Of a stretch of DNA of 64,000 bases, positions 37,317 through 46,732 are shown in pieces. The DNA is from Paenibacillus endoradicis (lineage in GTDB: Bacteria > Bacillota > Bacilli > Paenibacillales > Paenibacillaceae): the NCBI RefSeq assembly GCF_024721975.1, contig NZ_JANQBB010000001.1, positions 1,240,001-1,304,000 on the forward strand, given 5' to 3'. The position numbers were made by a program, and so were the translations under genes. The number at the start of each line of letters is the position of its first letter. The stretch's first letter is position 1. The notes under the pieces were generated by a model, which did no database searches, had not been told where the DNA came from, and worked only from the letters and a program-made list of their open reading frames with translations.

Positions 37317-37922
37317 TTATTGTCCACTTCTTATATTCTTCACAGATCGAAGTTCTAATGTATAATTTTGATAAATGCGCTCCCCACCTTTTCCTGTAGG
37401 AGCTTGTGCTAATAACCCTACTTTTACGATATCGTCTATCGGAAGTGTGAAGAAACGCATCATATCGTATTTCACACCATCAACGGAGTAATGAAATGCA
37501 AATGAATTTCCAGATCTCGCCATTTGCAGCCATACTTCGTTACCACGTATGTTACAGCCGTTTGCATCATCTGATGTTTGATTAGTTACTACGCTAACTA
37601 CAGCGTGAGTATCAAAATCGGTTAACTCCAAACAGGCTTTTGCCCAAACGGTAGAATCTTTCAAAACCATAATAGAAGTAGCATCGTATGTATCTTTGAA
37701 ATCGTGACTTACTTTTACCCTCATAACAAAATCTCCGGAAACTTCAGTGTAATAAAAAGGAGCATTTGTAAGCGAATCTGGTGTAATCCCTTCTACTCCA
37801 ATAGGTCCACTATTGTTAAAAAAGTCGGTTTTCCCTGGAGCATACATAATTAACTTATCTTCTTCAAAGCGGATACTGTCTTCATTTAGCCAAGTATAAT
37901 TTTGAAACATTTCTTTATTCAC
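37317..37922 (-). CDS. DUF1349 (concanavalin-like) protein
   Basis: This 201-residue cytosolic protein has the beta-sandwich pattern of DUF1349: WLNEDSIRFEEDKLIMYAPG, GDFVMRVKVSHDFKDTYDAT, WAKACLELTD, VWLQMARSGNSFAFHYSVDG and VKVGLLAQAPTG. GTG 37922 is the start (GGAGG at 8 bases). Role unknown; the fold suggests carbohydrate binding. Confidence 0.85.
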   Translation of the reverse strand: MNKEMFQNYTWLNEDSIRFEEDKLIMYAPGKTDFFNNSGPIGVEGITPDSLTNAPFYYTEVSGDFVMRVKVSHDFKDTYDATSIMVLKDSTVWAKACLELTDFDTHAVVSVVTNQTSDDANGCNIRGNEVWLQMARSGNSFAFHYSVDGVKYDMMRFFTLPIDDIVKVGLLAQAPTGKGGERIYQNYTLELRSVKNIRSGQ

Positions 37923-37999
37923 TTAGCGTTCCTCCCCATACTTAAAGTTACTTTACTTTACAATATTACCATCATTTACTTCAACAAACTTGCTTAATT

Positions 38000-38545
38000 A
38001 TGACCATTATTATTACTATTTTGATATTCGAATCTAATTATCTATATAGAACAATCAAGCCCCTCAGATAAAAAATCAACAGTTAATGAAACAATAAAGA
38101 ACGATTCATTCACTCTATCTGCATTCTCCAGCAAATCTACTTATAAATATGGTGATAAAATTGAAATTAGGTCGCGTCTTTATAACCATACAGAGCAAAC
38201 TTTAAATATATCGCACGGTGTATCTTTAATTGAATATTCTATTACAGATGTAGATGGATTTACCAGTGCAGAAATATATGGTTTAGCATTGGCGTCCAGT
38301 TCGTTCCAATCTGGTGATGAACTTAATTCTAGCATCAAACAAACTGCGTTCTTAACATATAATCTAAATAAAATCGGTTTTGATAATAAAGATGTTATAA
38401 TGTCATTCCTAAATGACTCAGTACGACCTTCCGTTTTACCTCGAGGAATTATACAATTTCAGTAAAAGCAAAGTACTGGATTGAAGGAGATACTCTGGAT
38501 AACTCAAAGTCTCTAGAAATATCAATTCCAATAATTATTGAATAG
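38000..38545 (+). pseudogene. Frameshifted secreted protein gene
   Basis: Three frame segments together give one protein. ATG 38000 starts a hydrophobic leader (MTIIITILIF). From about 38035 another frame reads EQSSPSDKKSTVNETIKNDS and SFQSGDELNSSIKQTAFLTY. After a further shift near 38445 the tail reads NYTISVKAKYWIEGDTLDN and EISIPIIIE before the stop. The product would be an Ig-like secreted protein of about 170 residues. At least two frameshifts make it non-functional. Confidence 0.7.
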
Positions 38546-38652
38546 TTTCAATAAGAACAGTAACCATTTTGTTTACTTCAGTTAGACACACCTCTTATAC
38601 TTAGAATCATTACTGTAGACTTGACCAAAGCAATAAATCTGCCAAAAAGAAA

Positions 38653-38681
38653 AAACCTTAATGCCAATAGCTTTAAGGTTT
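38653..38681 (-). terminator. Rho-independent terminator of the GNAT gene
   Basis: Stem AAACCTTAA / TTAAGGTTT followed on the minus strand by TTTTTTC. Confidence 0.8.
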
Positions 38682-38770
38682 CCCCCTATTAGTAATGGGC
38701 CAAATACCGATCACGTTACCATTGGTGAACTTGTGTGCGGTACATGTTAGACACCACTTTCTAGCTTGTA

Positions 38771-38797
38771 TTGAACTATCGTTACCCGATAACTTAA
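38771..38797 (-). repeat. Dispersed palindromic repeat, copy 1
   Basis: Minus-strand form: arm TTAAGTTA, 11-base core TCGGGTAACGA, arm TAGTTCAA. It lies 43 bases after the stop of the GNAT gene. Confidence 0.75.
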
Positions 38798-38840
38798 CAT
38801 CAAAGAACAACCTATTAAAACAGGCTATCATGTATATATT

Positions 38841-39260
38841 TTATTCATGTATCATAACCCAATATTTTTCTTCTGTTTTACCTTCTTCAACAACTTTCTT
38901 CCAACCATTATTTTCATAGAATTTCATTGCCTTTTGGTTTTCTGACACACACTTCAATCTTATTGGTTTATTCATTTTTTCTATGGAGGCATTAATCAGC
39001 TGACCACCAACACCCTTACCTGAGAAATCAGGATGAACAAACAAATTATGTATAAAATTATCTGGCAAGTACAAAGAAGCAAATCCAAGAATTTTAGCAT
39101 CTTCCTCTGCTAAAATTATATACTCTTCTACAGTATGCTTTTCAAAATCTTCTAAAGTCATTTCTTCAATATCCGCCCAATAAAAACTTTTACGACGTGA
39201 TTCTAGGTATATACGTCTTAAAGCAGGGTAGTCTAATTCACCTGCTACTCTAATATCCAT
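38841..39260 (-). CDS. GNAT family N-acetyltransferase
   Basis: This 139-residue enzyme has the core NFIHNLFVHPDFSGKGVGGQLI; the acetyl-CoA loop is FSGKGVGG. The C-terminal part is VSENQKAMKFYENNGWKKV. Single gene with its own terminator, followed by one copy of the dispersed palindrome. Substrate unknown. Confidence 0.88.
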   Translation of the reverse strand: MDIRVAGELDYPALRRIYLESRRKSFYWADIEEMTLEDFEKHTVEEYIILAEEDAKILGFASLYLPDNFIHNLFVHPDFSGKGVGGQLINASIEKMNKPIRLKCVSENQKAMKFYENNGWKKVVEEGKTEEKYWVMIHE

Positions 39261-39361
39261 ATTTTCACTCTCACTTTCTTTTACAAAAGTAAATAATAAC
39301 GTATCATCTAGAATTATTTCCCTCTATATTTTTTCGGGTTAAAATCAAGATTGTCCTTCTT

Positions 39362-39383
39362 CCAGCAAACTGCCCGTTAGAGG
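39362..39383 (-). repeat. Dispersed palindromic repeat, copy 2 (short-core, degenerate)
   Basis: Minus-strand form CCTCTAACGGGCAGTTTGCTGG, written as arm CCTCTA, core ACGGGCAG, arm TTTGCTGG. It begins 5 bases after the stop of the thioredoxin-like gene. Confidence 0.55.
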
Positions 39384-39388
39384 TTTTT

Positions 39389-39685
39389 TTATAATGACTT
39401 TCCTAAAAATTCCTTTACCTGACTCAAAAATGGGGTTTCCAACACGATCCCATTTATGTCAACGATAACGTACATAGGAAACTCCTTAACTCCGATTGCT
39501 GCTGCCCACTTAGAATCACGTTTTTGTTCTTGATCCCAAAATTGAACTTTTATTATTTCTTTCGTAAATTCGGGATTGAAGTTATGGAAGGTGTTCAATT
39601 CTGTTGTTTCACTATCAGGAAGATAGTTTTTATAAAACAAATGAATTACATATTTTTCTGTCTCTGCTGGTTTCAATTCTTTCAT
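39389..39685 (-). CDS. Small thioredoxin-fold-like protein, possibly a decapitated lipoprotein
   Basis: This is a 98-residue product (KYVIHLFYKNYLPDSETTEL, SKWAAAIGVKEFPMYVIVDI, VKEFLGKSL). The cis-Pro strand EFPMYVIVD is thioredoxin-like, but there is no CxxC. The ATG at 39685 has a poor ribosome site. Directly upstream, in the same frame, the DNA reads SGCGGPTKEEV, a lipobox-like start without a hydrophobic leader and closed by a stop 12 codons before. The 5' end has probably been lost. Confidence 0.5.
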   Translation of the reverse strand: MKELKPAETEKYVIHLFYKNYLPDSETTELNTFHNFNPEFTKEIIKVQFWDQEQKRDSKWAAAIGVKEFPMYVIVDINGIVLETPFLSQVKEFLGKSL

Positions 39686-39970
39686 AACCTCTTCTTTTGT
39701 TGGACCTCCACAACCCGATCTTATAGTTGATCGCTTAATGACTATAGTCTAATACTATATTTTCCTATTCTGCAACTATAATTTCACAATACAACAATAG
39801 GACGATCAAAAGGTAATTTCACTAACAGTAAACTAGATTAGTTTAGTCTTATGTAAGGATAAATTTCCTAAACATGCAATTCAGCATTCACATGAATGTC
39901 ATGACTGATCTACATAAAACATATAAACGCTCTGTATAACACAATAATCCCCTCCTACCATTAAGAAGTA

Positions 39971-40561
39971 TGGGATTCTGCTAACAATACTATTCGTCTA
40001 GGCAATAGTACTAGCTCTGGGTCAGGCACTAATTCTGGTTCTAACACAGGGTCTAACACTGGATCTAATTCAAGTTCAGAAAATACTAAGCCAACTAGTT
40101 CAGTCGGCTTCTCACGTAAAGACCCAGCACCTCTAAACACTAAAATAATTTTCGAAATAGCTAATTACTCTAATAACTTTACTGGCGAAACTTCAATTTC
40201 AGAAACTATCAGAGGTGAAAAAGCTTGGCAATTAATTTATGAGGCTAATAGGTTTAATAACGCTCCACCTGAAGGATATGAATATCTCCTGGTTAAAATC
40301 AATTTTAAAGTAACAAAAAATCTTGTTGAAGATAAAGCAGTCTCTATAAGTGATTATGATTTCAAATTAGTGTCAGCTGAAGGTAAGGATTACGATCATA
40401 AGACCATTGTAGAACCAGATCCGGAATTTAGCGCTAATCTATATGAAGGAGCTTCTACCTCTGGATGGGCAGCTTATCTAGTTAAGAAAGATGACACTCC
40501 TTTATTGTCATTTGGACGTAATTACGATGGTACTGGTGGTATTTGGTTTAAGGTCGAATAA
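39971..40561 (+). pseudogene. Headless lipoprotein-like gene
   Basis: A frame of about 196 codons is open from a TAA just before 39971 to the stop at 40561, without a start codon in its first 130 codons. It encodes a Ser/Gly/Asn/Thr-rich linker (NSTSSGSGTNSGSNTGS) typical of a lipoprotein spacer, then a beta-rich domain (APLNTKIIFEIANYS, YEYLLVKINFKVTKN, YDFKLVSAEGKDYDH, TPLLSFGRNYDGTGGIWF) like DUF4352/DUF5067-type proteins. The signal peptide and promoter region are missing, so a deletion removed the 5' end. Confidence 0.65.
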
Positions 40562-40970
40562 CGCAAAATGCCTCTCTACAGTAATAGTAGAGGGGCATTG
40601 CTATGTGTATTGAGTTGCTAAGGAAATTTTTCCTTACCTCAACTATTTAGTAAATTACGTGCGGTACAGGAACCATGCTTATTTATAACGTGTAACATCA
40701 GTTAAAACACTGTATTATCAATAAAATTATTGTGATGAACCAGTTACAATATGTACCGAACTGCAATATTCGGGGACGTTTTGAGAATATGATTTCTAGA
40801 TTTGAATATTGTAATAGGATGATGCATATTAGAATAAGCCACTTATTAATGAGTGGCTTATTTTTCATTCAAATATTTGATTAAGGCAACCAAATAAATA
40901 GGCGCACGAGATTAATTCTCATGTGGAGACCTTAAACCTACTTATGAACGTTCGACGAGCGGCACTATAG
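40562..40970. other. Intergenic stretch, about 400 bp
   Basis: It contains a hairpin at 40566-40598 (AATGCCTCT / AGAGGGGCATT), the terminator at 40833, and repeats of a GTGCGGTACA / CGGTACAT motif also present near 38735. No gene seen. Confidence 0.5.
40833..40867 (+). terminator. Rho-independent terminator
   Basis: Stem AATAAGCCACT / AGTGGCTTATT followed by TTTC on the plus strand. Confidence 0.75.
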
Positions 40971-41615
40971 TTAGTTGAAGAGTACCACTAACAAATTATA
41001 AAAAGAATGAATAATAATTACTGACCAAAGAGAATTACTTTTCTTATATACAAACCCAAATATAATACTCAACACAAAAACTGTTAATATGGAACTTAAA
41101 ATATAAGGGAATTCAAACAGACCTTTATAAAACCAAATAGGAAAATGAATCAATACAAAGAGTAAAGCTGTAATTGTATTTGCTTTCCAGAATCTATAAG
41201 AATCCATAAGTTTTCTTAATAAAAAACCTCTAAAGACAATTTCCTCAGTTATACCAACCAATAGAATAGTATTAAGCCATCCGTTAATTCCTATTTGAAA
41301 ATCAATATTATTTTTTAAAACGATAAGATTTATTATTAAAAAATAGAATATCAAAGCTAAGGATACATAACATGTCCATTTTAGACCTTTTCTAAAGTTA
41401 TGATGTAGCTGTAAATAGGAAAACGGTTTACTTTTTTCTATAAATTTAACTAATAAAATAACAGGAATGACCCAAATAACTATTTTAATAGTGGCTGATG
41501 TTATAGCTCTTGAAACGGGGTCCATCAAATCTAAATATTGAACCAACCATAATTCTTTGACCCACCATAGGGCATAAAATATTATAAAATATACCCAGAT
41601 ATATTTTTTATTCAC
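40971..41615 (-). CDS. CPBP family intramembrane metalloprotease (Abi-like)
   Basis: This 214-residue protein has six to seven TM helices and the CPBP motifs: EExxxR in VGITEEIVFRGFLLRK, His in LFVLIHFPIW and His/Asn in IIIHSFYNLLV. The start is unclear. The GTG at 41615 is 22 bases from GGAGGAG, whereas a CTG upstream would be at 5 bases. Such proteins are type II CAAX-protease homologues, often linked to bacteriocin self-immunity, which fits the neighbouring LanFEG-like exporter. Confidence 0.85.
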   Translation of the reverse strand: MNKKYIWVYFIIFYALWWVKELWLVQYLDLMDPVSRAITSATIKIVIWVIPVILLVKFIEKSKPFSYLQLHHNFRKGLKWTCYVSLALIFYFLIINLIVLKNNIDFQIGINGWLNTILLVGITEEIVFRGFLLRKLMDSYRFWKANTITALLFVLIHFPIWFYKGLFEFPYILSSILTVFVLSIIFGFVYKKSNSLWSVIIIHSFYNLLVVLFN

Positions 41616-41673
41616 TTTTAATTCTATCAGAAACTCCTCCTTTCATTATTTAGTAAAAATAATGAACCTAAAC

Positions 41674-42429
41674 TTAGGCATCTCGTTTACGGTAAAACAC
41701 AATAGCTACTGCAATAAAGATCAGTGTCCATAGCATTAAAATACCTGTCCCTTGAATTGGTGTAAGTACATTTATTTCATCAGAGGAAGGTCGCATATAC
41801 ATATAATATCCTGCCGTATCTGGAAAATAATTTTTAATATTAGGTAGAAAATCTCTCGACAATGGACTGACAATGAAATAATATCCAAGCAGTGTCACTA
41901 AAGCAGGAGTGGTTCGTCTTAATAAAGCACCTATAGCTGCACTGAGAAGTGTGGTTAATGTTAGATAGCCTGTTGCACCTACTAATGTTTTCATCGTGTC
42001 TATTTCAATCACTACTGCTGTGTCTCTCATCATAATAAAAACATATAGTACACCTGATGCAGCAATAATAAACGCCACAGGAATGGTCACAATTGCCAAT
42101 GCCAAATGCTTCGTGGATAATTGAAACCCACGCCAAGGTATCGTAGTTAAAGTAGTTCGAATCTGTCCACCAGTATACTCCGAACAAGTAGCTAAGATAC
42201 CAAGAATAATGAACCCTGCTTGAAGATATCCCATAGAGGCAAGTCCTATATTCAGTATACTTTGCGTTCCTGCTGCCCCTTGTAGACCAGCAGAAGTAAA
42301 AGCTGCGGCTAAAGCTAAATTAAAAATGAATGTACCAATAAGAGTGAGCCAAATCAATGGTAATGTAACTAATTTACCCAGTTCAGCACCAAGGATTTGT
42401 GTTATCTTTCTACTAGATGAGACATTCAT
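41674..42429 (-). CDS. ABC-2 type permease, LanE/LanG-like
   Basis: This 251-residue permease has six TM helices (for example FNLALAAAFTSAG, AGFIILGILATCSEY, LMLWTLIFIAVAIVFY). SEYTGGQIRTTL is typical of lantibiotic-immunity ABC-2 subunits. Overlaps the preceding permease by 4 bases (ATGA). Two unequal permeases of about 250 residues plus one ATPase equal the LanFEG plan. Confidence 0.85.
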   Translation of the reverse strand: MNVSSSRKITQILGAELGKLVTLPLIWLTLIGTFIFNLALAAAFTSAGLQGAAGTQSILNIGLASMGYLQAGFIILGILATCSEYTGGQIRTTLTTIPWRGFQLSTKHLALAIVTIPVAFIIAASGVLYVFIMMRDTAVVIEIDTMKTLVGATGYLTLTTLLSAAIGALLRRTTPALVTLLGYYFIVSPLSRDFLPNIKNYFPDTAGYYMYMRPSSDEINVLTPIQGTGILMLWTLIFIAVAIVFYRKRDA

Positions 42430-43175
42430 GATGCAACGTCCCTCCTATGGAATACAATAGCTGCAATAAGGAAAATAATGACTAACCAAGCAAACATGAC
42501 TAAACCGCCTGCGAACGGAGTGTGAAATCTTTCGCTCATAAACATAAACATATCAAGGCCAGCCCTATCTGGTAAGTAAAACGCTAACTTTGTAACCCTG
42601 GAAAGCAAGAAACTAAATGATACAATTGATGAATTTATCATGAGCACAGAAAGCGGAATAATACCATTCTTAGTTAGAACAGTAATCCCAAATGCTAACA
42701 GAGCCGTGAATGTCCAGTAACAAACTGCACCGATAAGTCTAGACCATACAAATGCAGGGGCATATTCACCAAGAATAAGATGCGTTGCTGACACAGTTGT
42801 TATAATAGCAACAATACAAAGCAGTATGCTCATCACTGTCACAGCGCCTGCTTTTGCCAGCAAAAAATGAAGTCGGGATGAAACAACAGTTAAACTTGTT
42901 GGAATCTGTTGTCCTCCACCAGCTTCACTGCTCTCAGTTAAATACTCACTGCTGACAGCAAGTACACCAAGAACAATGACACCTTGCACACCAAGACCTA
43001 ATCCAATATAGCCAACTTCCGATAGCCGTGTGCTAACTCCAGTTATAATCTCTTCTTTTTGTGCTATGCTGTCCAAGGCAGCAATGACCGCTGGGATAAA
43101 TGTTCCAATAAGAAAGGCAAGCCAAATGCCCGGCAAGGAGAACAATTTAGATAGCTCCGCATTGAATGCTCTCAT
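42426..43175 (-). CDS. ABC-2 type permease, LanE/LanG-like
   Basis: This 249-residue permease has six TM helices and SSEYLTESSEAGGGQQIPTS in the cytoplasmic loop, parallel to SEYTGGQIRTTL of its partner. It overlaps the ATPase gene by 4 bases and the second permease by 4 bases, so all three are translationally coupled. Likely removes a membrane-active peptide such as a lantibiotic. Confidence 0.85.
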   Translation of the reverse strand: MRAFNAELSKLFSLPGIWLAFLIGTFIPAVIAALDSIAQKEEIITGVSTRLSEVGYIGLGLGVQGVIVLGVLAVSSEYLTESSEAGGGQQIPTSLTVVSSRLHFLLAKAGAVTVMSILLCIVAIITTVSATHLILGEYAPAFVWSRLIGAVCYWTFTALLAFGITVLTKNGIIPLSVLMINSSIVSFSFLLSRVTKLAFYLPDRAGLDMFMFMSERFHTPFAGGLVMFAWLVIIFLIAAIVFHRRDVAS

Positions 43176-43885
43176 ACAACATCACATGCATTTTCAGATG
43201 TCAGGGCAAAAAAGGCCTCCTCCAGCGTAGCATGGTTACCTATTACTTCTTCCAATGTTCCATCTGCAACGATTTTTCCATGATTAATAATCACCACATC
43301 ATCAACAGTCTCTGCAAGCTCTCCCAATAGATGACTGGATAATAACACCGTGTTTCCAGACTCAGCTCGTTCACGCAAAAATGTCCGAATCCACCGAATT
43401 CCTTCTGGGTCAAGCCCGTTTACGGGTTCATCTAAAATCAATATTTTTGGATCACCTAGTAGTGCAGCTGCCATTCCAAGTCTTCTCCCCATACCAAGGG
43501 AATAATTCCCAACTCGTTTACCGGCTGCATTAGTAAGACCTACTATTTTCAGAACTTCCTCAACACGTGAGCGTGACAATCCTGCGGCACGAGCAATCCA
43601 ACGCAAATGTGCCCGTCCTGTTCGCATACGATGAGCTCCAAATCCATCAAGTGCGGCACCTACTGTTGTTATAGGATTATGTAATTCTACGAATGGCTTT
43701 CCATTAATTAGTGCGCTTCCTGAGGTGGCACGATCTAATCCAAGCAGGATTCGAAGTGTAGAACTTTTACCTGCCCCATTTGGACCTAAAAAACCAGTTA
43801 CTCTACCTGGTCTAGCTTTAAAACTAATACCTGATAAGATTTCCCCAGTTCCTCGATGTTTGACTAAGTTATTAATTGTAAGCAA
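43172..43885 (-). CDS. ABC-2 exporter ATP-binding protein, LanF/CcmA-like
   Basis: This 237-residue ATPase has Walker A GPNGAGKSS, signature YSLGMGRRLG (in place of LSGGQ), Walker B ILILDEPVNGLD and the His switch LLSSHLL. The TTG at 43885 gives the usual start MLTINNLVKH and is 11 bases after AGAGG; a GTG at 43894 overlaps that site. It is the first gene of the exporter operon. Confidence 0.88.
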   Translation of the reverse strand: MLTINNLVKHRGTGEILSGISFKARPGRVTGFLGPNGAGKSSTLRILLGLDRATSGSALINGKPFVELHNPITTVGAALDGFGAHRMRTGRAHLRWIARAAGLSRSRVEEVLKIVGLTNAAGKRVGNYSLGMGRRLGMAAALLGDPKILILDEPVNGLDPEGIRWIRTFLRERAESGNTVLLSSHLLGELAETVDDVVIINHGKIVADGTLEEVIGNHATLEEAFFALTSENACDVV

Positions 43886-43977
43886 CCATAACACTTCCTC
43901 TCTGTTATGGTTCTAATTATATAGAAGCAAAGTTACATCTCGGTTATCATGTTGTTTAATTCTGGGTTAACTTTAGG

Positions 43978-44988
43978 TTAAGCTTTGCTAATAGCTACTC
44001 TTGTGCCATTGTCATTTGATGTAAAGTCAGCTTTCAGCTTCATTTTTTTCAACATATAATTTGAAGTCGATAAACCAATCTCCGCCCCACGTTCATAGGA
44101 AGAGTTATCCATACCTGGACCTCTGTCTGCAACAATAATCAGTTCTTTTTCTATATCAACCACAATGTTTGCATATTTTCCTTCTGCTGCATGGCGAACA
44201 ATATTCTGAAATAAATTATCCAGAACCCGTGTTATCCATTTAGGATCTGCTTCCCAATAAAAAGTCTCCTCTGTCGGTAAATCAACATCGAGCTGAATTT
44301 CTTTTTCTTCAAATACAGGATACCACGCAGCAACAGAAGCTCTTACTAAACGTCCAATATCTGTTGAAGTGGGTTGAAAAGGATGTTTCCCCGATGTAAG
44401 CAATGTATAGGAAAGTAAATCATCCATTAAATCTCCGACTCTTGTAATCGTATGGTTCATCTCTGTTAATGAGTTTTGTCCTTCTATACTCATTGATTCT
44501 TTATTTAATCTGGTGATATGTGCTCTCATAATGGTAAGTGGCGTACGTAAGTCGTGAGATAAATTCGCAATGAGTCGATGGCGTAATAATTCCTCTTCAT
44601 ATTCTCGCTTGCGACTATCTTCAAGCTGTTGAATCATCCAATTAAAAGAACTTCCTAACTGATCTATTTCATCCATACGATCCGTTTGAATAGATATTGG
44701 TTTAGGAAATGAGTTATTACTAGCTGAAAATGACATGACTTCCTGCAAGCGGATGAGACGTTTACGAAGTCTCAAGAAGAACATCCAAGATATTACAACA
44801 AATGCGACAATAATAAAACCAAACAAAAGAAGTGTAACGTAAAATTGATTTAACGTATTCAGATATTGTTCATTGATACCAGGAAACTCAATGAGCGCAG
44901 AGAAGAAAATAAGCACAATTGGAGGAAGAAAGATAAATAGAAAGTGTCCCTTTAGAAAACGATGAAATAATGATCTTTTCTGTTTCAT
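43978..44988 (-). CDS. Sensor histidine kinase of the exporter locus
   Basis: This 336-residue kinase has two close TM segments (about residues 12-32 and 48-68) with a short extracellular loop, HAMP, HisKA motif LIANLSHDLRTPL, and an ATPase domain with N-box (NLFQNIVRHA) and DRGPGM. The small sensor domain resembles intramembrane-sensing kinases of antibiotic-peptide systems. It overlaps the regulator gene by 4 bases. It likely controls the downstream ABC exporter. Confidence 0.9.
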   Translation of the reverse strand: MKQKRSLFHRFLKGHFLFIFLPPIVLIFFSALIEFPGINEQYLNTLNQFYVTLLLFGFIIVAFVVISWMFFLRLRKRLIRLQEVMSFSASNNSFPKPISIQTDRMDEIDQLGSSFNWMIQQLEDSRKREYEEELLRHRLIANLSHDLRTPLTIMRAHITRLNKESMSIEGQNSLTEMNHTITRVGDLMDDLLSYTLLTSGKHPFQPTSTDIGRLVRASVAAWYPVFEEKEIQLDVDLPTEETFYWEADPKWITRVLDNLFQNIVRHAAEGKYANIVVDIEKELIIVADRGPGMDNSSYERGAEIGLSTSNYMLKKMKLKADFTSNDNGTRVAISKA

Positions 44989-45662
44989 AGTTTCACCCGA
45001 TAGCCTATTCCCTTCAAGTTTTCAATAATCTCTGGGGAATCTGGATGACGTTCCAACTTTTGACGCAGTCGATGGATATGCACCATTAATGTTTTATCAC
45101 CAGTTATATAAGTTTCTTCCCAAATAGCTTCATAAATTTGCTCTTTTGGTAAAACTTGATTAGGATGGCGTAAGAAATACATTAAAATTTGATGTTGTTT
45201 CCCTGTCAATATAATTTCTTCTCCTGTGCGTTTGTCAAATACCATTTGGACTTCTGGATCCACTTCAATATGATTTCCTAATGAAATGCGTTCGGAATGT
45301 GTTCCACCACTTCGACGGATTAATACTTCTAATCTTGCAACTAATTCATCCGTATGGAATGGTTTCGTTAAATAGTCATCAGCAAATTGTAAACCATCTA
45401 CCTTATCCTCTATCGAAGTTCGAGCAGATAGCAGCAAAATAGGAATAGCAGGTGCTGCCTTTTTCAATCTTTTTCCCACCGTAAATCCGTCTAGGCCGGG
45501 TAACATGATATCCAAAATAACTATTTCATGCTGATTTACTTCTTTTTCGGCTCCTTCACCAGAAAGCAGCCACCGAACTGAAAATCCTCGCTGTTCCAAT
45601 TCTTCTTTTACCCAACTGCCTATTTTCTCATTATCTTCAATATATAATACGTTTCTTTTCAA
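44985..45662 (-). CDS. OmpR-family response regulator of the exporter locus
   Basis: This 225-residue regulator has a receiver domain (YIEDNEK, phospho-Asp in VILDIMLPGLDG, LLLSARTS, LTKPFHTDE) and a winged-helix output (TGKQHQILMYFL, then GIGYRVKL). It starts at TTG 45662, 7 bases after AGGG. It is the first gene of a five-gene same-strand cluster with kinase, ATPase and two permeases. Confidence 0.9.
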   Translation of the reverse strand: MKRNVLYIEDNEKIGSWVKEELEQRGFSVRWLLSGEGAEKEVNQHEIVILDIMLPGLDGFTVGKRLKKAAPAIPILLLSARTSIEDKVDGLQFADDYLTKPFHTDELVARLEVLIRRSGGTHSERISLGNHIEVDPEVQMVFDKRTGEEIILTGKQHQILMYFLRHPNQVLPKEQIYEAIWEETYITGDKTLMVHIHRLRQKLERHPDSPEIIENLKGIGYRVKL

Positions 45663-45726
45663 GTAACATCCCTCTCTTCAAATTGAGTTCACTATTAGAC
45701 AGATTAACACAAATCAGCATTCTTCT

Positions 45727-45975
45727 GCGCGCATAATTAAAGTACTTGATTTTGTTGATCTATCAGACATAGATCCTATTAACTTTGATAAACCTTACTA
45801 CCTCTCCCCTGACATGGCAGGTGCAGGAGCACACAGTTTACTGTTAGAAGCAATCAAACAAACAGGTAAGATTGGCGTTGCTAAAATCTCAATTCGTAGT
45901 AAGAGCAACTTAGTTGCTATTCGCATCGTGGATAATTGTCTTTGCTTGCTTCCCATAATGCTGACTCTCTATTCA
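45727..45975 (+). pseudogene. Fragment of a Ku (NHEJ) gene
   Basis: One frame encodes IIKVLDFVDLSDIDPINFDK, PYYLSPDMAGAGAHSLLLEA and KQTGKIGVAKISIRSKSNLV, then AIRIVDNCL. This is the central part of a bacterial Ku protein. There is no start, about 70 upstream residues are missing, and homology is lost after VDNCL. No ligase D is nearby. The frame stays open to 46035 by chance. Confidence 0.75.
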
Positions 45976-46732
45976 TTCTGTTACCCCCATTCGAAGTTTC
46001 AAAAAACAAAAATAGCACCCATGAAGGATGCTTGATATAAGTAGTATGACAACACTTTTAAAGTACAAAATATAATAATGTGCCTATCTGATAGAATGAA
46101 AGTTGTTGAAGACTATTACACAATGAATGAAGGTAAATCTACATATGAAAAAGTGGTTAGAAATACAAGTACTTTGTTTTAAATGATAAGCTGTTGCCAG
46201 AGATGTTGTATGTGTTCCACCATAGTCATTATAGATATAAATCATTATATCATCTTTTATCGTTTATCTTTTATCTTTTATCTTTTATCTTTTATCTATA
46301 ACTATTATATCCGTTTTTCAAGTGGCAATTCATCAGACTCACTCCACTCCCAATTTGTTAGCGACTTTGACTTTTCTTAATGTTTTACTACTTTTAGTAT
46401 TTTTGAAGAAGATCATAATAGAATCTATAAAACATTTCCTCTCGTTTCTTATTCACACCTAAAACTTACCTTATCCATTGCAAAATACACACGTTGCATC
46501 TTTACTCACTAGATTCACCCTTTCATAGATATATAGTGTCGTCATTTTGAGACACTTGAGCTATTCTCTCGAGTTTAATTTCGACGTAATCAAATAGACC
46601 GTTAAATGTGCTATAGCTCTTATCAAAAACACTGTCATTATCTATTAGTGAACATATGATATTAATACATTGGTACTAGCCCCTCCTAGATAAGTCTAAA
46701 ACCAATGAAAAATAATAGAAGGTGGAGATAAC
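45976..46732. other. Intergenic stretch with tandem heptamers, about 750 bp
   Basis: Apart from the CTTTTAT tandem array and a copy of the CTCACTAGATTCACC motif at 46504, no gene or RNA was recognised. A CATATGATA motif at 46653 could be part of a sporulation promoter for the next gene, but no matching -35 was seen. Confidence 0.5.
46254..46295. repeat. Tandem heptamer array (CTTTTAT x6)
   Basis: Six consecutive 7-bp units; five are CTTTTAT and the second is CGTTTAT. Confidence 0.9.

Noticed and set aside
45814..46035. Intact 73-residue gene on the plus strand
   Set aside because: It begins inside the Ku homology at an internal Met and loses homology after residue 45; it is the tail of a pseudogene.
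46254..46295. CRISPR-like repeats
   Set aside because: The units are 7 bp, directly adjacent and without spacers.
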